From: Defluviitaleaceae bacterium
GTDB lineage: Bacteria > Bacillota > Clostridia > Lachnospirales > WQUN01
Reading direction: 5' to 3'
Length of the DNA stretch: 45,758 nt
Assembly (NCBI GenBank): GCA_009786535.1
Contig: WQRX01000017.1
Coordinates: forward strand, 351 to 46,108
Part shown: piece after piece, positions 1-7,832 of the stretch
How the letters are laid out: each line of letters opens with the position of its first letter
Position numbering within the stretch: the stretch's first letter is position 1
Position numbers and translations under genes: made by a program
The notes under the pieces: generated by a model
Database searches by the model: none
Told to the model about the DNA's origin: nothing
Seen by the model: the letters and a program-made list of their open reading frames with translations, nothing else

Positions 1-2
1 TA

Positions 3-281
3 GTTATCTTAGTTGTTTGCTTCTGCCTTGAATTTTTATATCTATCGAAATTTCCATCAAAAAAGCAAGCTAACGCAAAGAGAATAAAACTCTATTCAAT
101 GGGAGTATGGTTTATCCTTCCAATACCAATTTGGGCTGTAGTACATCAAGCCACTTTTTATTGGCCGTGCCCATTCATTAGCGGTATGCAATACTTAGTA
201 TTTTTTGCAATATATATCGTTTTAGCGACAAGTCTAACAGTGGTACTTAGGCTACTCTATAAAAGAAAGCGAGAGATATAA
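3..281 (+). CDS. Membrane protein, C-terminal part (cut by window start)
   Basis: The frame is open from the first complete codon of the window to a TAA at 281, so this is the last 92 codons of a gene that begins outside. An internal ATG at 99 is unlikely to be the true start because the frame continues upstream with a hydrophobic stretch and no ribosome binding site precedes 99. Three hydrophobic segments are visible: one at the left edge, one beginning FILPIPIWAVV, and one near LVFFAIYIVLA, ending in a basic tail (KRKREI). It is therefore probably an integral membrane protein with a cytoplasmic C-terminus. I do not recognise the family. A terminator-like hairpin lies about 160 bp downstream. 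Confidence 0.5.
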   Translation, partial: VILVVCFCLEFLYLSKFPSKKQANAKRIKLYSMGVWFILPIPIWAVVHQATFYWPCPFISGMQYLVFFAIYIVLATSLTVVLRLLYKRKREI

Positions 282-443
282 ACAACCACTAATAAGCAAA
301 ACGCCGTGTACAGTTAAAACTCCCACCGTTTCGTGATTATCGGGATTAGTAGTAGCGAATCAAGCAAGCATAAGTCAAGGCATCAAGCCGTGGCTTATTT
401 TTTTGCAAAAGTTCAAACACCTTGACAATATGCTTCTGAAGAA

Positions 444-478
444 GAAGCCGCTTTGCATAAAAAGCGGTTTCTTTTTTT
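444..478 (+). terminator. Rho-independent terminator
   Basis: An 11-bp stem (gaagccgcttt / aaagcggtttc, one G-U pair) with a 6-nt loop is followed by seven T residues at 472-478. It lies in the 308-bp gap between the partial membrane protein and the nucleotidyltransferase gene and would end transcription of the former. The rest of the gap (282-443) shows no gene or clear signal. Confidence 0.75.
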
Positions 479-589
479 GCTTCACCCGGTAACAGATTGT
501 TACGGGTGGGCTGCGAAAATATGATGATAAACATGTGTGGGTGTGTTACTATTTTTATATTTATTGAGCGAAATTTTCCGGGGGTTGGA

Positions 590-1381
590 ATGGAGCAAAG
601 TATTGAAATTATGGTAAATAGGATAGCTAGCATTTTAAACGATAATCAGCCCTCAATAATGTTATTTGGTTCTGTTACGCGGGATGATTTTAAACTTGGC
701 TGGAGCGATATAGATTTTATATGCCTAACAAATAAAATTATGAATGATACTCAAGCAAATCAACTTGTAAATTTGCGTCAAATACTGTTGGAAGAAAATG
801 CGGGCAATCCTTATTTTAGATTGTTTGAGGGCGGTATAATGACGTTGGATGCATTTTTAAACAAAACCGACGACACCGTTATATATTGGGGAACAAGCGG
901 GCAAAAAATTACAAATAGCTGGGACCTATGCACATTTGGAAAAATAGAACTGCTTGAAAATGGCAAATTATTATTTGGCAATGATTTTCGGCATTTAATT
1001 TTACCCCCAACAAGGATTGAAATTATTAATGAAATAACGCGAACGTGTGAAACGATAAAAAAATTTGGCATAAAATATCCTAGTATGGGTTGGCTTTTAG
1101 ATACAGCGCGTTGTTTATATACGTTAAAGACAAATAAAATTATTTCAAAAACAATGGCTGGCGAATGGGCGATGAATCAAAGCCTATGCCCCGATATTTC
1201 TATTTTAGAAAAAATTATTGAAATTCGTAAAAATCCTATGAAGTATAGGGCTTGTTTAGAAAGAAGAATATGGAACGAAGAAATTAATGAATGGGAGAAA
1301 ACGCTGGCACCGTATACAAAAAGGTTTGTTAACGTATTAGATACAGAATTGCGAACATATTCGCGGTTGTATATTAATTGA
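590..1381 (+). CDS. AadA-like nucleotidyltransferase
   Basis: The 263-residue protein carries the polymerase-beta-type nucleotidyltransferase motif: GS followed about 11 residues later by SDID (LFGSVTRDD...WSDIDF), the two Asp residues being the expected metal ligands. The C-terminal half (LDTARCLYTLKTNKIISK, then a GEWA segment) resembles the helical domain of aminoglycoside adenylyltransferases of the AadA/DUF4111 type. The family transfers AMP from ATP to a small-molecule hydroxyl, often an aminoglycoside, but substrate cannot be told here. The ATG at 590 follows a weak ggggttgga site and begins just before the domain; a GTG at 497 would add 31 unconvincing residues. A small hairpin (cgcgag-tttt-ctcgcg, 1401-1416) follows the gene without a T tract. 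The gene is AT-rich, which may indicate transfer. Confidence 0.7.
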   Translation: MEQSIEIMVNRIASILNDNQPSIMLFGSVTRDDFKLGWSDIDFICLTNKIMNDTQANQLVNLRQILLEENAGNPYFRLFEGGIMTLDAFLNKTDDTVIYWGTSGQKITNSWDLCTFGKIELLENGKLLFGNDFRHLILPPTRIEIINEITRTCETIKKFGIKYPSMGWLLDTARCLYTLKTNKIISKTMAGEWAMNQSLCPDISILEKIIEIRKNPMKYRACLERRIWNEEINEWEKTLAPYTKRFVNVLDTELRTYSRLYIN

Positions 1382-1487
1382 GTCGGTTACGAATAATATC
1401 CGCGAGTTTTCTCGCGTGGAAAGGCTGATTATTACTGATTGGGTGTGATATAAAGCAACGGGTTGCAAAATTGTAAAGTCAACGTGG

Positions 1488-1516
1488 TAGACATTGTAAG
1501 AATCAAACAATATAAT
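1488..1516 (+). promoter_or_regulatory. Sigma-A type promoter for the zinc-ribbon gene
   Basis: TAGACA (1488-1493) and TATAAT (1511-1516) are separated by exactly 17 bp, matching 5/6 and 6/6 of the housekeeping consensus. The expected start point near 1523 leaves a leader of about 20 nt containing the gggggt ribosome binding site of the gene starting at 1544. Confidence 0.7.
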
Positions 1517-1543
1517 AAACAAAAATGTACGGGGGTATAGAAA

Positions 1544-1816
1544 ATGGACGAATTTTTATGTCAAAGCTGCGGGAGTTATTTTCCCATCGAGGGCAACTAT
1601 GGTACAAACGCAGACGGTTTAAAGAGCGAAGATTACTGCAAATATTGTTGGGTAAACGGTGCATTTGGCAAACCGCACGAAACCATGGAAGAAATGATTA
1701 ACAGCTCCATTCCTTGGCGCATTAAAAGCGAAACGCTTCCCGATGGTTATCCCAATGCAGAAATCGCAAAAAATGAAATGATGAAATTTTTCCCCACGCT
1801 AAAGCGTTGGAAATAG
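1544..1816 (+). CDS. Putative zinc-ribbon protein
   Basis: This 90-residue protein opens with CQSCG (residues 6-10) and continues with YCKYCW near residue 31, the paired CxxC pattern of the small 'putative zinc ribbon' family (Zn_ribbon_2 type). The second half (MEEMINSS...EIAKNEMMKFFPTLKRWK) is the helical tail usual in that family. The family is common in Firmicutes and has no established biochemical role; zinc binding is inferred from the four cysteines. It has its own near-consensus promoter and a gggggt ribosome binding site, so it is a monocistronic unit. Its TAG abuts the stop of the convergent damaged gene on the other strand. Confidence 0.75.
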   Translation: MDEFLCQSCGSYFPIEGNYGTNADGLKSEDYCKYCWVNGAFGKPHETMEEMINSSIPWRIKSETLPDGYPNAEIAKNEMMKFFPTLKRWK

Positions 1817-2108
1817 CTATTCCACCAACTCAAACGTAAACACAACGGCGTTGTTCACATCTTCATAAAGCGGGGAAACGTCTACGTCTTTTATCCGCAA
1901 CTTTATGCCCAGCGCTTTTTGTAATTCGTACAGCCGCCCGCCTGCGCAGCGTTCAAAATAGCCTGCAATGTTGGGGGGCGGGGCGGTGTACTTGCCCTCT
2001 TTTACGCGCAGGTAGTAGCTGTGCCCGCATTTGAAGGTGAGGGTTAGCGTGTTGTCCGCGTTGAGCGTGGGCTTCCAACGGTCAAATGTTTCTGCATATA
2101 CTTTTCAT
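1817..2108 (-). pseudogene. Frameshifted small gene downstream of the PNPOx gene
   Basis: A 95-codon frame without stops runs from 2104 down to a TAG at 1817, but it has no ATG, GTG or TTG start near its beginning. At 2108 an ATG overlaps the TGA of the upstream gene (ATGA), the usual coupling arrangement in this genome, yet its frame stops after eight codons. Removing one A from the AAAA run at 2102-2105 would join that ATG to the long frame, giving a protein beginning MKVYAETFDRW and ending in FELVE. So this is most simply a gene with a single-base insertion, or an indel error. The 95-residue product has beta-rich character (LTLTFKCGHSYYLRV) and I do not recognise its family. The alternative, readthrough of the upstream TGA, is possible because the frames match. 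Confidence 0.55.
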
Positions 2109-2596
2109 AGGGGTTTCCCCTCTATTTCTGCGGTTTTGTTGGCAAAGTTCATGTGAATTAACGTTTCGTGGTGGTTTAGGTTAATAATGCCGTTAGTAAG
2201 GGTGACCTTTAAAATACAGCAGTTTTCGTCGTTTTCGTTGTTTGCCCTTTCGTACCACTCGGCGAACGCCTTGCGCATATGGGTACGAATTTCCGCGTTT
2301 TCGGGCTTTAGCACCCAGCCCATGTTTTCGCCTGTTCCACTTGCGGTAAACCACGCAAAGTTAACGGCAATGGCGACCTCGTTATTCAACGCAATTTGCT
2401 GCATTTTTGATGACTTCGCGTGGGTTACGGTGTAAAATGCGCCGTCTAGGAAAAATGCGTCAACGTCGCGCACAATGGGGCGGGGTTTTCCGCTTGCGCC
2501 AAGGGTTTCGGATATGGTGGCAAGCCCCAGCACATTGTCCTTGTGGTTGCCGAATTTCTCTTCTAAAATCTTCATGCCTTTTTCAAAATTGTTCAT
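2105..2596 (-). CDS. Pyridoxamine 5'-phosphate oxidase (PNPOx)-family protein
   Basis: The 163-residue product has the split-barrel flavin-binding pattern of the PNPOx-like family: an N-terminal helix (NFEKGMKILEEKF), the strand LGLATISE, then IVRDVDAFFLDGAFYTVTHAKSSKMQQI, followed by NNEVAIAVNF. Family members bind FMN or F420 and act as small oxidoreductases or flavin-binding proteins; the substrate is unknown. The ATG at 2596 has an aaaggagc site nine bases upstream, so an upstream in-frame start at 2626 is rejected. It lies 13 bp behind the AraC-type regulator gene, suggesting a two-gene operon controlled by that regulator. Its stop codon overlaps the ATG of a frameshifted third gene. Confidence 0.7.
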   Translation of the reverse strand: MNNFEKGMKILEEKFGNHKDNVLGLATISETLGASGKPRPIVRDVDAFFLDGAFYTVTHAKSSKMQQIALNNEVAIAVNFAWFTASGTGENMGWVLKPENAEIRTHMRKAFAEWYERANNENDENCCILKVTLTNGIINLNHHETLIHMNFANKTAEIEGKPL

Positions 2597-2609
2597 TTTT
2601 AATGCTCCT

Positions 2610-3542
2610 TTAAGAATTATTTTCACGTTCTATGAACGGAATCCACATTTCCATATACGCGTATTTTTCCCTTTGCGGGGGGTATATTTCCGGGAAAAAG
2701 CCATCTGCCCGCAAGCCGTGTGCCTTTAACCAATAACGCGTAAATTTCATCATTTTTCCCAGCGATGCCATCAGCAGGGTAAAATTCTCTGCTTCGTATT
2801 GGCACACAATGTATTCCCGCGGGGGTAAAATCCAGCGGACGAAGGGTGTTTCCTTTACGGAAAGGACAGCTTCTTCCACCTCCGCACCCGCAAAATACGT
2901 GGAATACCCCGCAGGCGCACCGCCGTGATAGGAAACCCCCACCCGCCGTCCATGGGGAATGCGGGGAATTTCACTTTCTACCGCATGAAAATTGTCCCAA
3001 ATTGCGGATGGTTCGTTAATTGCGGGGCGTTCGCCCAGCATTTTACCGTGTTCAAAACGCCATATGCCCTGTACGCCCATAAAATGTACGGGGTTTTCAA
3101 GGGTTTTTCGATGAAATTCCAGCACAATGCCTTCGGTGATGAGGGGCGCGCCCTCGTCTACCATGGTGTAATTAAGCAGCAGATTGGGCTTGTCAAAAAA
3201 ACTCACGCCCACGGGTGCTTCGCGGTACAGCGAAGGGGAAATGCCATAGGTTTCCTTAAAAGCGCGGGAAAAGGTTTCCCGTCCGCCGAAGCCGCATTCT
3301 ATGGCAATGTCCGTAATGGGGGTAAAGGAATTTTCCAGCATTGTAACGGCACAGGCAAGCCGCCGCAGCTTAATGTACTCCCGCACAGGCTTCTTTACCA
3401 GCCGCGAAAATAAGCGCTGGAAATAAAACGCCGACAGACAGGCATTGCGGGCAAGGGCTTCAATTTCAATATCGTTGGCGAGATTTTCCTCAATAAAATC
3501 TACCGCTTTTTGTATCGACTCCCACGCGTGTATGCAAATCAC
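2610..3542 (-). CDS. AraC-family regulator with GyrI-like effector domain
   Basis: Residues about 8-110 form the double helix-turn-helix of AraC/XylS regulators: IEALARNACLSAFYFQRLF for the first unit and ITDIAIECGFGGRETFSRAF followed by GISPSLYR for the second. The remaining ~180 residues resemble the GyrI/Rob-type small-molecule-binding domain, for example MGVQGIW and the closing YMEMWIPF motif typical of its last strand. Such proteins are activators responding to small hydrophobic or cationic ligands. The start is a GTG at 3542 preceded by a G-rich site; no better ATG fits before the HTH. It is divergent from the acyltransferase gene at 3637 with a 94-bp shared gap, so it may control both directions. 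Function is inferred from domains only. Confidence 0.85.
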   Translation of the reverse strand: MICIHAWESIQKAVDFIEENLANDIEIEALARNACLSAFYFQRLFSRLVKKPVREYIKLRRLACAVTMLENSFTPITDIAIECGFGGRETFSRAFKETYGISPSLYREAPVGVSFFDKPNLLLNYTMVDEGAPLITEGIVLEFHRKTLENPVHFMGVQGIWRFEHGKMLGERPAINEPSAIWDNFHAVESEIPRIPHGRRVGVSYHGGAPAGYSTYFAGAEVEEAVLSVKETPFVRWILPPREYIVCQYEAENFTLLMASLGKMMKFTRYWLKAHGLRADGFFPEIYPPQREKYAYMEMWIPFIERENNS

Positions 3543-3636
3543 CCCCCACGCGCAGAGTATAGCACATGGGGGCGGGCGATGTGTGACGGTGTCTGCTCTT
3601 TTTTATGCTACAATAATAAAAAAGCGGGGTGAAAAG

Positions 3637-4842
3637 ATGAAACAGAATTGGATTAAGCTTGACCACCTGGGGCAATTTTATGCCGCAACTAACAATGAAA
3701 ATAATCCGGGTGTATTTAACGTTTCGGCGCATTTAAACGAGCCGATATTGCCCGACATGCTTCAAAAAGCCGTTAACGACCTTATGCAACGTCTACCCTA
3801 TTTAAACGTAAAAAGTACGCGAGGTTTTTTATGGCATTACAACCAAATGCTTGCTAAACCACCGATAATCCTTAACGAAAGAGCATTTCCCGCATTGTGC
3901 CGTTGTTTTAAAAACAATCATCTAATGCGGTTTATTTATGGCGAAAAATCCATAACCGTTGAGGTACTGCATAGCGTATGTGACGGTCGTAGCCTTGCCA
4001 TGGTATTAATATCATTACTTGCCCGATATTTTGAATTGCCGGGCAACAGCATAAATAAGGAAGGGCTTATTGATTGTAACGCTCCTATGCATACAGAAGA
4101 AGCAGAGGATGCTTACCTACGGTACGCAGATGCAGAAAAATCAACATCGGACAAAATTAAAGAAGTATATAAAGTTAAATATGAACCCGTTGATGTGCAA
4201 ATAAAGACGATAAAATTTGACCTTGCGCAAATAAAATCGAAAGCGAAAGCCTACGGCGCAACCATTACGGAATACATCATGGCGCACATTTGCAACGAAT
4301 TTGCAAAGCAACGAAAAGCAGATGCGTGCAACAAGCCAATCACCGTAAATGTTCCCATTGATTGCAGGGGATTTTTCCCTACCAAATCAATGCGGAATTT
4401 TGTAAGCAATAAAGTGATTGTTATGCCCGAAGCAAGGGATTTTACCGAATTAATAAAAGGAATAAAAAACCAATTCGCAACCATTGATGCGGATTTTATC
4501 AAGTCCAATATAAGTGATATGGAGCGGCAATTACAGCGTGCATGGTTTGTTCCGTTATTTATTAAAAATTGGGTTATGGCAAGAGTAGGCGAAGCAACGG
4601 CGATTGGCTCTACCACGGGGTTTTCAAATTTGGGGTTAATTAAATTACCCGTCGAATTACAAGGGCGAGTGGCCGCAATATCCTTTGCGCTTGGCGCAGA
4701 GCCAAATATGCCGTATCAATTTGCATGTGTGGCAACGGGGAATACGTTAACGCTAACCGCTACAACCACCGCGAAAGATACGGCAATGATTAAACATATT
4801 GAAAATGCCTTAAAAGACAGTCACATTACTCCATCTCCGTAA
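3637..4842 (+). CDS. Alcohol acetyltransferase / condensation-domain-like acyltransferase
   Basis: This 401-residue protein has the HxxxDG active-site motif of the chloramphenicol acetyltransferase/condensation superfamily (LHSVCDGRSLA, near residue 112), a PIDCRGFFP segment, and a late SNLG motif. The opening (KLDHLGQFYAATNN) is typical of the alcohol acetyltransferase/PapA-like branch, which moves an acyl group from CoA to an alcohol or amine. The substrate is not evident. The ATG at 3637 follows a GGGGTG site six bases upstream; in-frame sequence before it is rejected because it antisense-overlaps the AraC gene. The last 17 bp overlap the convergent GNAT gene. Confidence 0.75.
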   Translation: MKQNWIKLDHLGQFYAATNNENNPGVFNVSAHLNEPILPDMLQKAVNDLMQRLPYLNVKSTRGFLWHYNQMLAKPPIILNERAFPALCRCFKNNHLMRFIYGEKSITVEVLHSVCDGRSLAMVLISLLARYFELPGNSINKEGLIDCNAPMHTEEAEDAYLRYADAEKSTSDKIKEVYKVKYEPVDVQIKTIKFDLAQIKSKAKAYGATITEYIMAHICNEFAKQRKADACNKPITVNVPIDCRGFFPTKSMRNFVSNKVIVMPEARDFTELIKGIKNQFATIDADFIKSNISDMERQLQRAWFVPLFIKNWVMARVGEATAIGSTTGFSNLGLIKLPVELQGRVAAISFALGAEPNMPYQFACVATGNTLTLTATTTAKDTAMIKHIENALKDSHITPSP

Positions 4843-5377
4843 TCCTTGTTTTTACAAACAAAGACAGCGCAAGCCCGATAAATTTGCGGTTTATCGTGAG
4901 AAATTCCTGTGCCGCGCAGCGTCCGCCAAGGCAAAGCAGTTCATAATCCACACCAATGGTTGTTACACGAAAACCGGATTCAACATAGCCGTTTTTTAAG
5001 TAAAATTGCTTTCTTTTTATGCGCTGGGGGTTATTTTTCGCGTTTTCATCAAGCAACTCGATGGTTAAGACAATGCGGTTGTTGGGGTGGCCTTCGCGGA
5101 TATAAGTGAGAATTTGCGACCCATACCCCTTGGAGCGGTATTGCGCGTCTATGGCGAGGTAAAGGACAAAGGTAATGTCCTTATGGGTAAGTACATAGGT
5201 AAAGCCTGCGAAAATTTCCCCATCGTAATAGGCGTCGAAGGCGACGTTGGGCTTTTTTGCGCGTGCATACAAAAGCCATAAGGGCGCTTGCTCCCCGGTG
5301 GGAAAGGCGGTTTTGTACAAGGCTTCAAAAGCGGGTAAATCTGCAAATTTGCGGGTGATGGGTACTTTTTTTAACAT
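4826..5377 (-). CDS. GNAT-family N-acetyltransferase
   Basis: The 183-residue product shows the GNAT acetyl-CoA-binding motif: a beta strand (ITFVLYLAID) followed by QYRSKGYGSQIL, matching the Q/RxxGxG/A loop, and a C-terminal RKQFYLKNGY segment of the last helix-strand pair. GNAT enzymes acetylate amines on small molecules, proteins or antibiotics; there is no clue to the acceptor. The ATG at 5377 has a strong ggagagg site upstream. The 3' end overlaps the convergent acyltransferase gene by 17 bp. Confidence 0.8.
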   Translation of the reverse strand: MLKKVPITRKFADLPAFEALYKTAFPTGEQAPLWLLYARAKKPNVAFDAYYDGEIFAGFTYVLTHKDITFVLYLAIDAQYRSKGYGSQILTYIREGHPNNRIVLTIELLDENAKNNPQRIKRKQFYLKNGYVESGFRVTTIGVDYELLCLGGRCAAQEFLTINRKFIGLALSLFVKTRITEME

Positions 5378-5435
5378 GTTTTTTCGTCCTCTCCTTTAGG
5401 CTTCATGGTAATAACCCACGTCAACCCATGGGGTT

Positions 5436-6491
5436 TTACTCCACGCTTTTTAGCAGTTTTAGTACATTTTCGGAATAAAATTTCTTTAGCACATCGTCGG
5501 GCAAGCCTAAGCCGTATACGTACCAGCGCCCTTGGTCCCAGCCCCATGCTTGTATTGGGCGCAGGTATTCGTCATAGGTTTCGAAGAAGCGGTAATGGTC
5601 GGCGTAGAAGCCGATATCAAAGCCCGCGCCGCCAAAGCCTGCGTCTGTCCCAAACAGAATGCGGTCTTGGTATTTAAGCATAAAATCGCGGCAGGTGTAG
5701 GGCTGGCGACCTAAGAGATTAATCCGTGCCGATGTATCAATATACATATTGGGGTGCTTATCCAATTGCGCGCCTACCCAGCCTAAATCTTCCGAACACG
5801 AACCCACATGGGGGATAACAAAGGTGGTTTGCGGGTTGCGGGCAATAAGATTTTCCTGGGCTTGCATCAATGCTTCGAAGGTGGGGAAGCCGTTGCCGTA
5901 GAAAACCCAGTCGGGGTGGTTTATCAGACTCTCGTAAAACTCGTTTTTCTCGTCCACGGGGGTAAAAAAGGATTTTGGGTCGGCGATGTGAAAAAGCACC
6001 AGCATCTTATACTTCGCCGCGCCTTCCCAGATGGGGCGCAGGCGTTCGTCGTCGGGCATAATAAACTTGCCTGTGCTGTCTTTGATGCCGCAGCCGATAT
6101 TTTTCCATAGCTTTAAACCGTTTACACCCATTGCTTTCATCTCACGCAGGTTTTCGTCCACCATTTTGGGAAAGTCGGGTTCTTCCAGCCGTGCCACGTC
6201 TACCGAGCCAAAGGTGCGGATAAAATCTTCGTAGCCTTTAAATTGCGCGATATGCTCCTTTAATGGTTCGCCCCAAAACATTTTTAAGTTAATTGCGCCG
6301 AATATACCTGCGCTTTTTAACCCGTCCACCACTTCCTGTGCGTTAATCGGCTCGTGTGTGCCGCTCATTTGCAGCGAACCAATGTGAATATGCCCGTCAA
6401 AAACGGGGAAGCGCGGTTTTGTAATTTCCGTGTGCTTTACTGTCATCATAGACGTGGGATTGTAATCCCGTAATAATAAATTATCGCTCAT
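5436..6491 (-). CDS. Amidohydrolase-2 family metal-dependent hydrolase
   Basis: At 351 residues the protein has the TIM-barrel amidohydrolase pattern of PF04909: an HxH metal motif in FDGHIHIG (about residue 34), a mid-barrel FHIADPKS, a second metal-site segment IPHVGSCSEDLGW, and ILFGTDAGFG near the end containing the catalytic Asp. Such enzymes hydrolyse or decarboxylate cyclic or aromatic carboxylates and lactones. The ATG at 6491 follows a ggaggg site; the longer frame to 6539 is rejected. The gene is divergent from an oxidoreductase gene, with overlapping promoters between them, which suggests the two serve one catabolic route, perhaps of a sugar derivative. Confidence 0.8.
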   Translation of the reverse strand: MSDNLLLRDYNPTSMMTVKHTEITKPRFPVFDGHIHIGSLQMSGTHEPINAQEVVDGLKSAGIFGAINLKMFWGEPLKEHIAQFKGYEDFIRTFGSVDVARLEEPDFPKMVDENLREMKAMGVNGLKLWKNIGCGIKDSTGKFIMPDDERLRPIWEGAAKYKMLVLFHIADPKSFFTPVDEKNEFYESLINHPDWVFYGNGFPTFEALMQAQENLIARNPQTTFVIPHVGSCSEDLGWVGAQLDKHPNMYIDTSARINLLGRQPYTCRDFMLKYQDRILFGTDAGFGGAGFDIGFYADHYRFFETYDEYLRPIQAWGWDQGRWYVYGLGLPDDVLKKFYSENVLKLLKSVE

Positions 6492-6527
6492 AATTGCCCT
6501 CCAAGGTTTTATTGCGTTAGCCTTCGC

Positions 6528-6556
6528 ATTATCACACAACCTACATTGTTAATCAA
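6528..6556 (-). promoter_or_regulatory. Promoter of the amidohydrolase gene
   Basis: On the reverse strand TTGATT (6551-6556) and GATAAT (6528-6533) are 17 bp apart, a good sigma-A type promoter 37 bp upstream of the amidohydrolase start. Its -35 box touches that of the opposite promoter. Confidence 0.5.
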
Positions 6557-6574
6557 TCACGCATGTGATATGCT
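6546..6574 (+). promoter_or_regulatory. Promoter of the Gfo/Idh/MocA oxidoreductase gene, with operator-like palindrome
   Basis: TTGTTA (6546-6551) and TATGCT (6569-6574) are 17 bp apart. An inverted repeat atcac-gcat-gtgat (6556-6569) sits in the spacer and could be a repressor site. The -35 box overlaps that of the reverse promoter, so one regulator could control both genes. Confidence 0.45.
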
Positions 6575-6599
6575 CACCATAAAAAACGGAGGCACATAC

Positions 6600-7832
6600 A
6601 TGAAAAAAACAGCCATACTTATCGGCGCAGGGCAGCGTGGCGTAATTTATGCCGATTACGCCCTAACCCACCCGCAGGATTTAGAAATTGTAGGCGTAGC
6701 CGAACCCGACGAAACTCGCCGCGAGCAATTCCGCATTAAGCATAATTTACCTGCCGAAGCCTGCTTTGCCTCGTGGCAAGACGTGTTTACGCGCGACAAA
6801 TGGGCAGATGCGGTAATGATTTGTACCCAAGACACCATGCACTACGAACCCTTTATGCAAGCCGTAGAAAAAGGCTACGACATGCTGCTGGAAAAGCCCC
6901 TTTCCCCCAGCGAGCGCGAGTGTATAGAAATGGCAGAAGCTGCCGCAAAAGCGGGGGTAAAAATTGTGGTGTGCCATGTACTGCGTTATACGCCGCTTTT
7001 TGCGCAGGTAAAGCAGATGATTACGGACGGTGCAATAGGGGACGTGGTAACCTTTGTGCATAACGAAAACGTGGGCGATATACACCATTCGCACAGCTTT
7101 ACCCGCGGCAACTGGCGCAATACAAAGGAAAGCAGTCCAATGATTTTGCAAAAATCCTGCCACGATATGGATATTATTCAATGGCTGGTGGATAAGAAAT
7201 GTATTTCGCTGTCCTCTTACGGGGCGCTTACGTATTTTAATGCGAAAAATAAGCCCGCCAACGCACCGCTCCGCTGTACCGACGGCTGTACGGAAAATTG
7301 CCCCTATGACGCCCGCAAGCTGTACGTGCAAAGCGAAAACGAATGGTTTCGCGGCGTAGCGGCGGGCAAGGCAAATCCTTCCAATGCCGAGGTAGAGGAA
7401 TCCATAAAAAAAGGTCCTTACGGGCGCTGCGTTTTCCAATGCGATAACGACGTGGTTGACCACCAAGTGGTTAACCTGTCCTTCGAGGACGGTGTAACCG
7501 TTATATTTTCTATGACTTCGTTTACTCCCGAAACCAGCCGTTCGTTTAAAATCATGGGCACAAAGGGACAAATTAAAGCGCACACGCAAAACCAAATGAT
7601 TCACCATACCGACTTTATCACGCGGGAGGAAAAAGAAATTCCCGTAAACCGTGTGGATAATAGCGGGCATGACGGCGGCGACTTAGGCATTATGCAAAAT
7701 TTCTGCAAATACCTGCGCGGCGAAATTGACGCAAGCGAAGTGTCCGAAATTGCCGTATCTGCGCAAAATCATCGCCTTTCGTTTAAAGCGGAAGAGTCGC
7801 GTCTTGCAGGCGGAAAATGCATTGCCCTATAG
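6600..7832 (+). CDS. Gfo/Idh/MocA-family NAD(P)-dependent oxidoreductase
   Basis: The 410-residue protein begins with a Rossmann fold nucleotide-binding loop (ILIGAGQRGVIYADYA, GxGxxG), followed by the family's LLEKPLSPS motif (about residues 97-105; the EKP lysine is the usual catalytic residue) and a CHDMDIIQWL segment, where H-x-x-D is the common catalytic/substrate region. The C-terminal half is the dimerisation and substrate-binding beta sheet. It contains an extra Cys-rich insertion (RCTDGCTENCPYDARKLY) seen in one subgroup of the family. Members oxidise or reduce sugars, inositols and related polyols. The ATG at 6600 has a cggaggc site. It is divergent from an amidohydrolase gene, and its 3' end overlaps the convergent holA by 6 bp. 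Confidence 0.85.
   Translation: MKKTAILIGAGQRGVIYADYALTHPQDLEIVGVAEPDETRREQFRIKHNLPAEACFASWQDVFTRDKWADAVMICTQDTMHYEPFMQAVEKGYDMLLEKPLSPSERECIEMAEAAAKAGVKIVVCHVLRYTPLFAQVKQMITDGAIGDVVTFVHNENVGDIHHSHSFTRGNWRNTKESSPMILQKSCHDMDIIQWLVDKKCISLSSYGALTYFNAKNKPANAPLRCTDGCTENCPYDARKLYVQSENEWFRGVAAGKANPSNAEVEESIKKGPYGRCVFQCDNDVVDHQVVNLSFEDGVTVIFSMTSFTPETSRSFKIMGTKGQIKAHTQNQMIHHTDFITREEKEIPVNRVDNSGHDGGDLGIMQNFCKYLRGEIDASEVSEIAVSAQNHRLSFKAEESRLAGGKCIAL

Noticed and set aside
346..633. 95-codon reverse frame
   Set aside because: It runs through the terminator hairpin and the start of the nucleotidyltransferase gene and shows no domain or ribosome site.
2105..2107. TGA read as Trp or selenocysteine
   Set aside because: TGA ends many confidently identified genes in this window (for example rseP, cdsA, nusB), no selenocysteine-type context is visible, and a one-base frameshift explains the data better.
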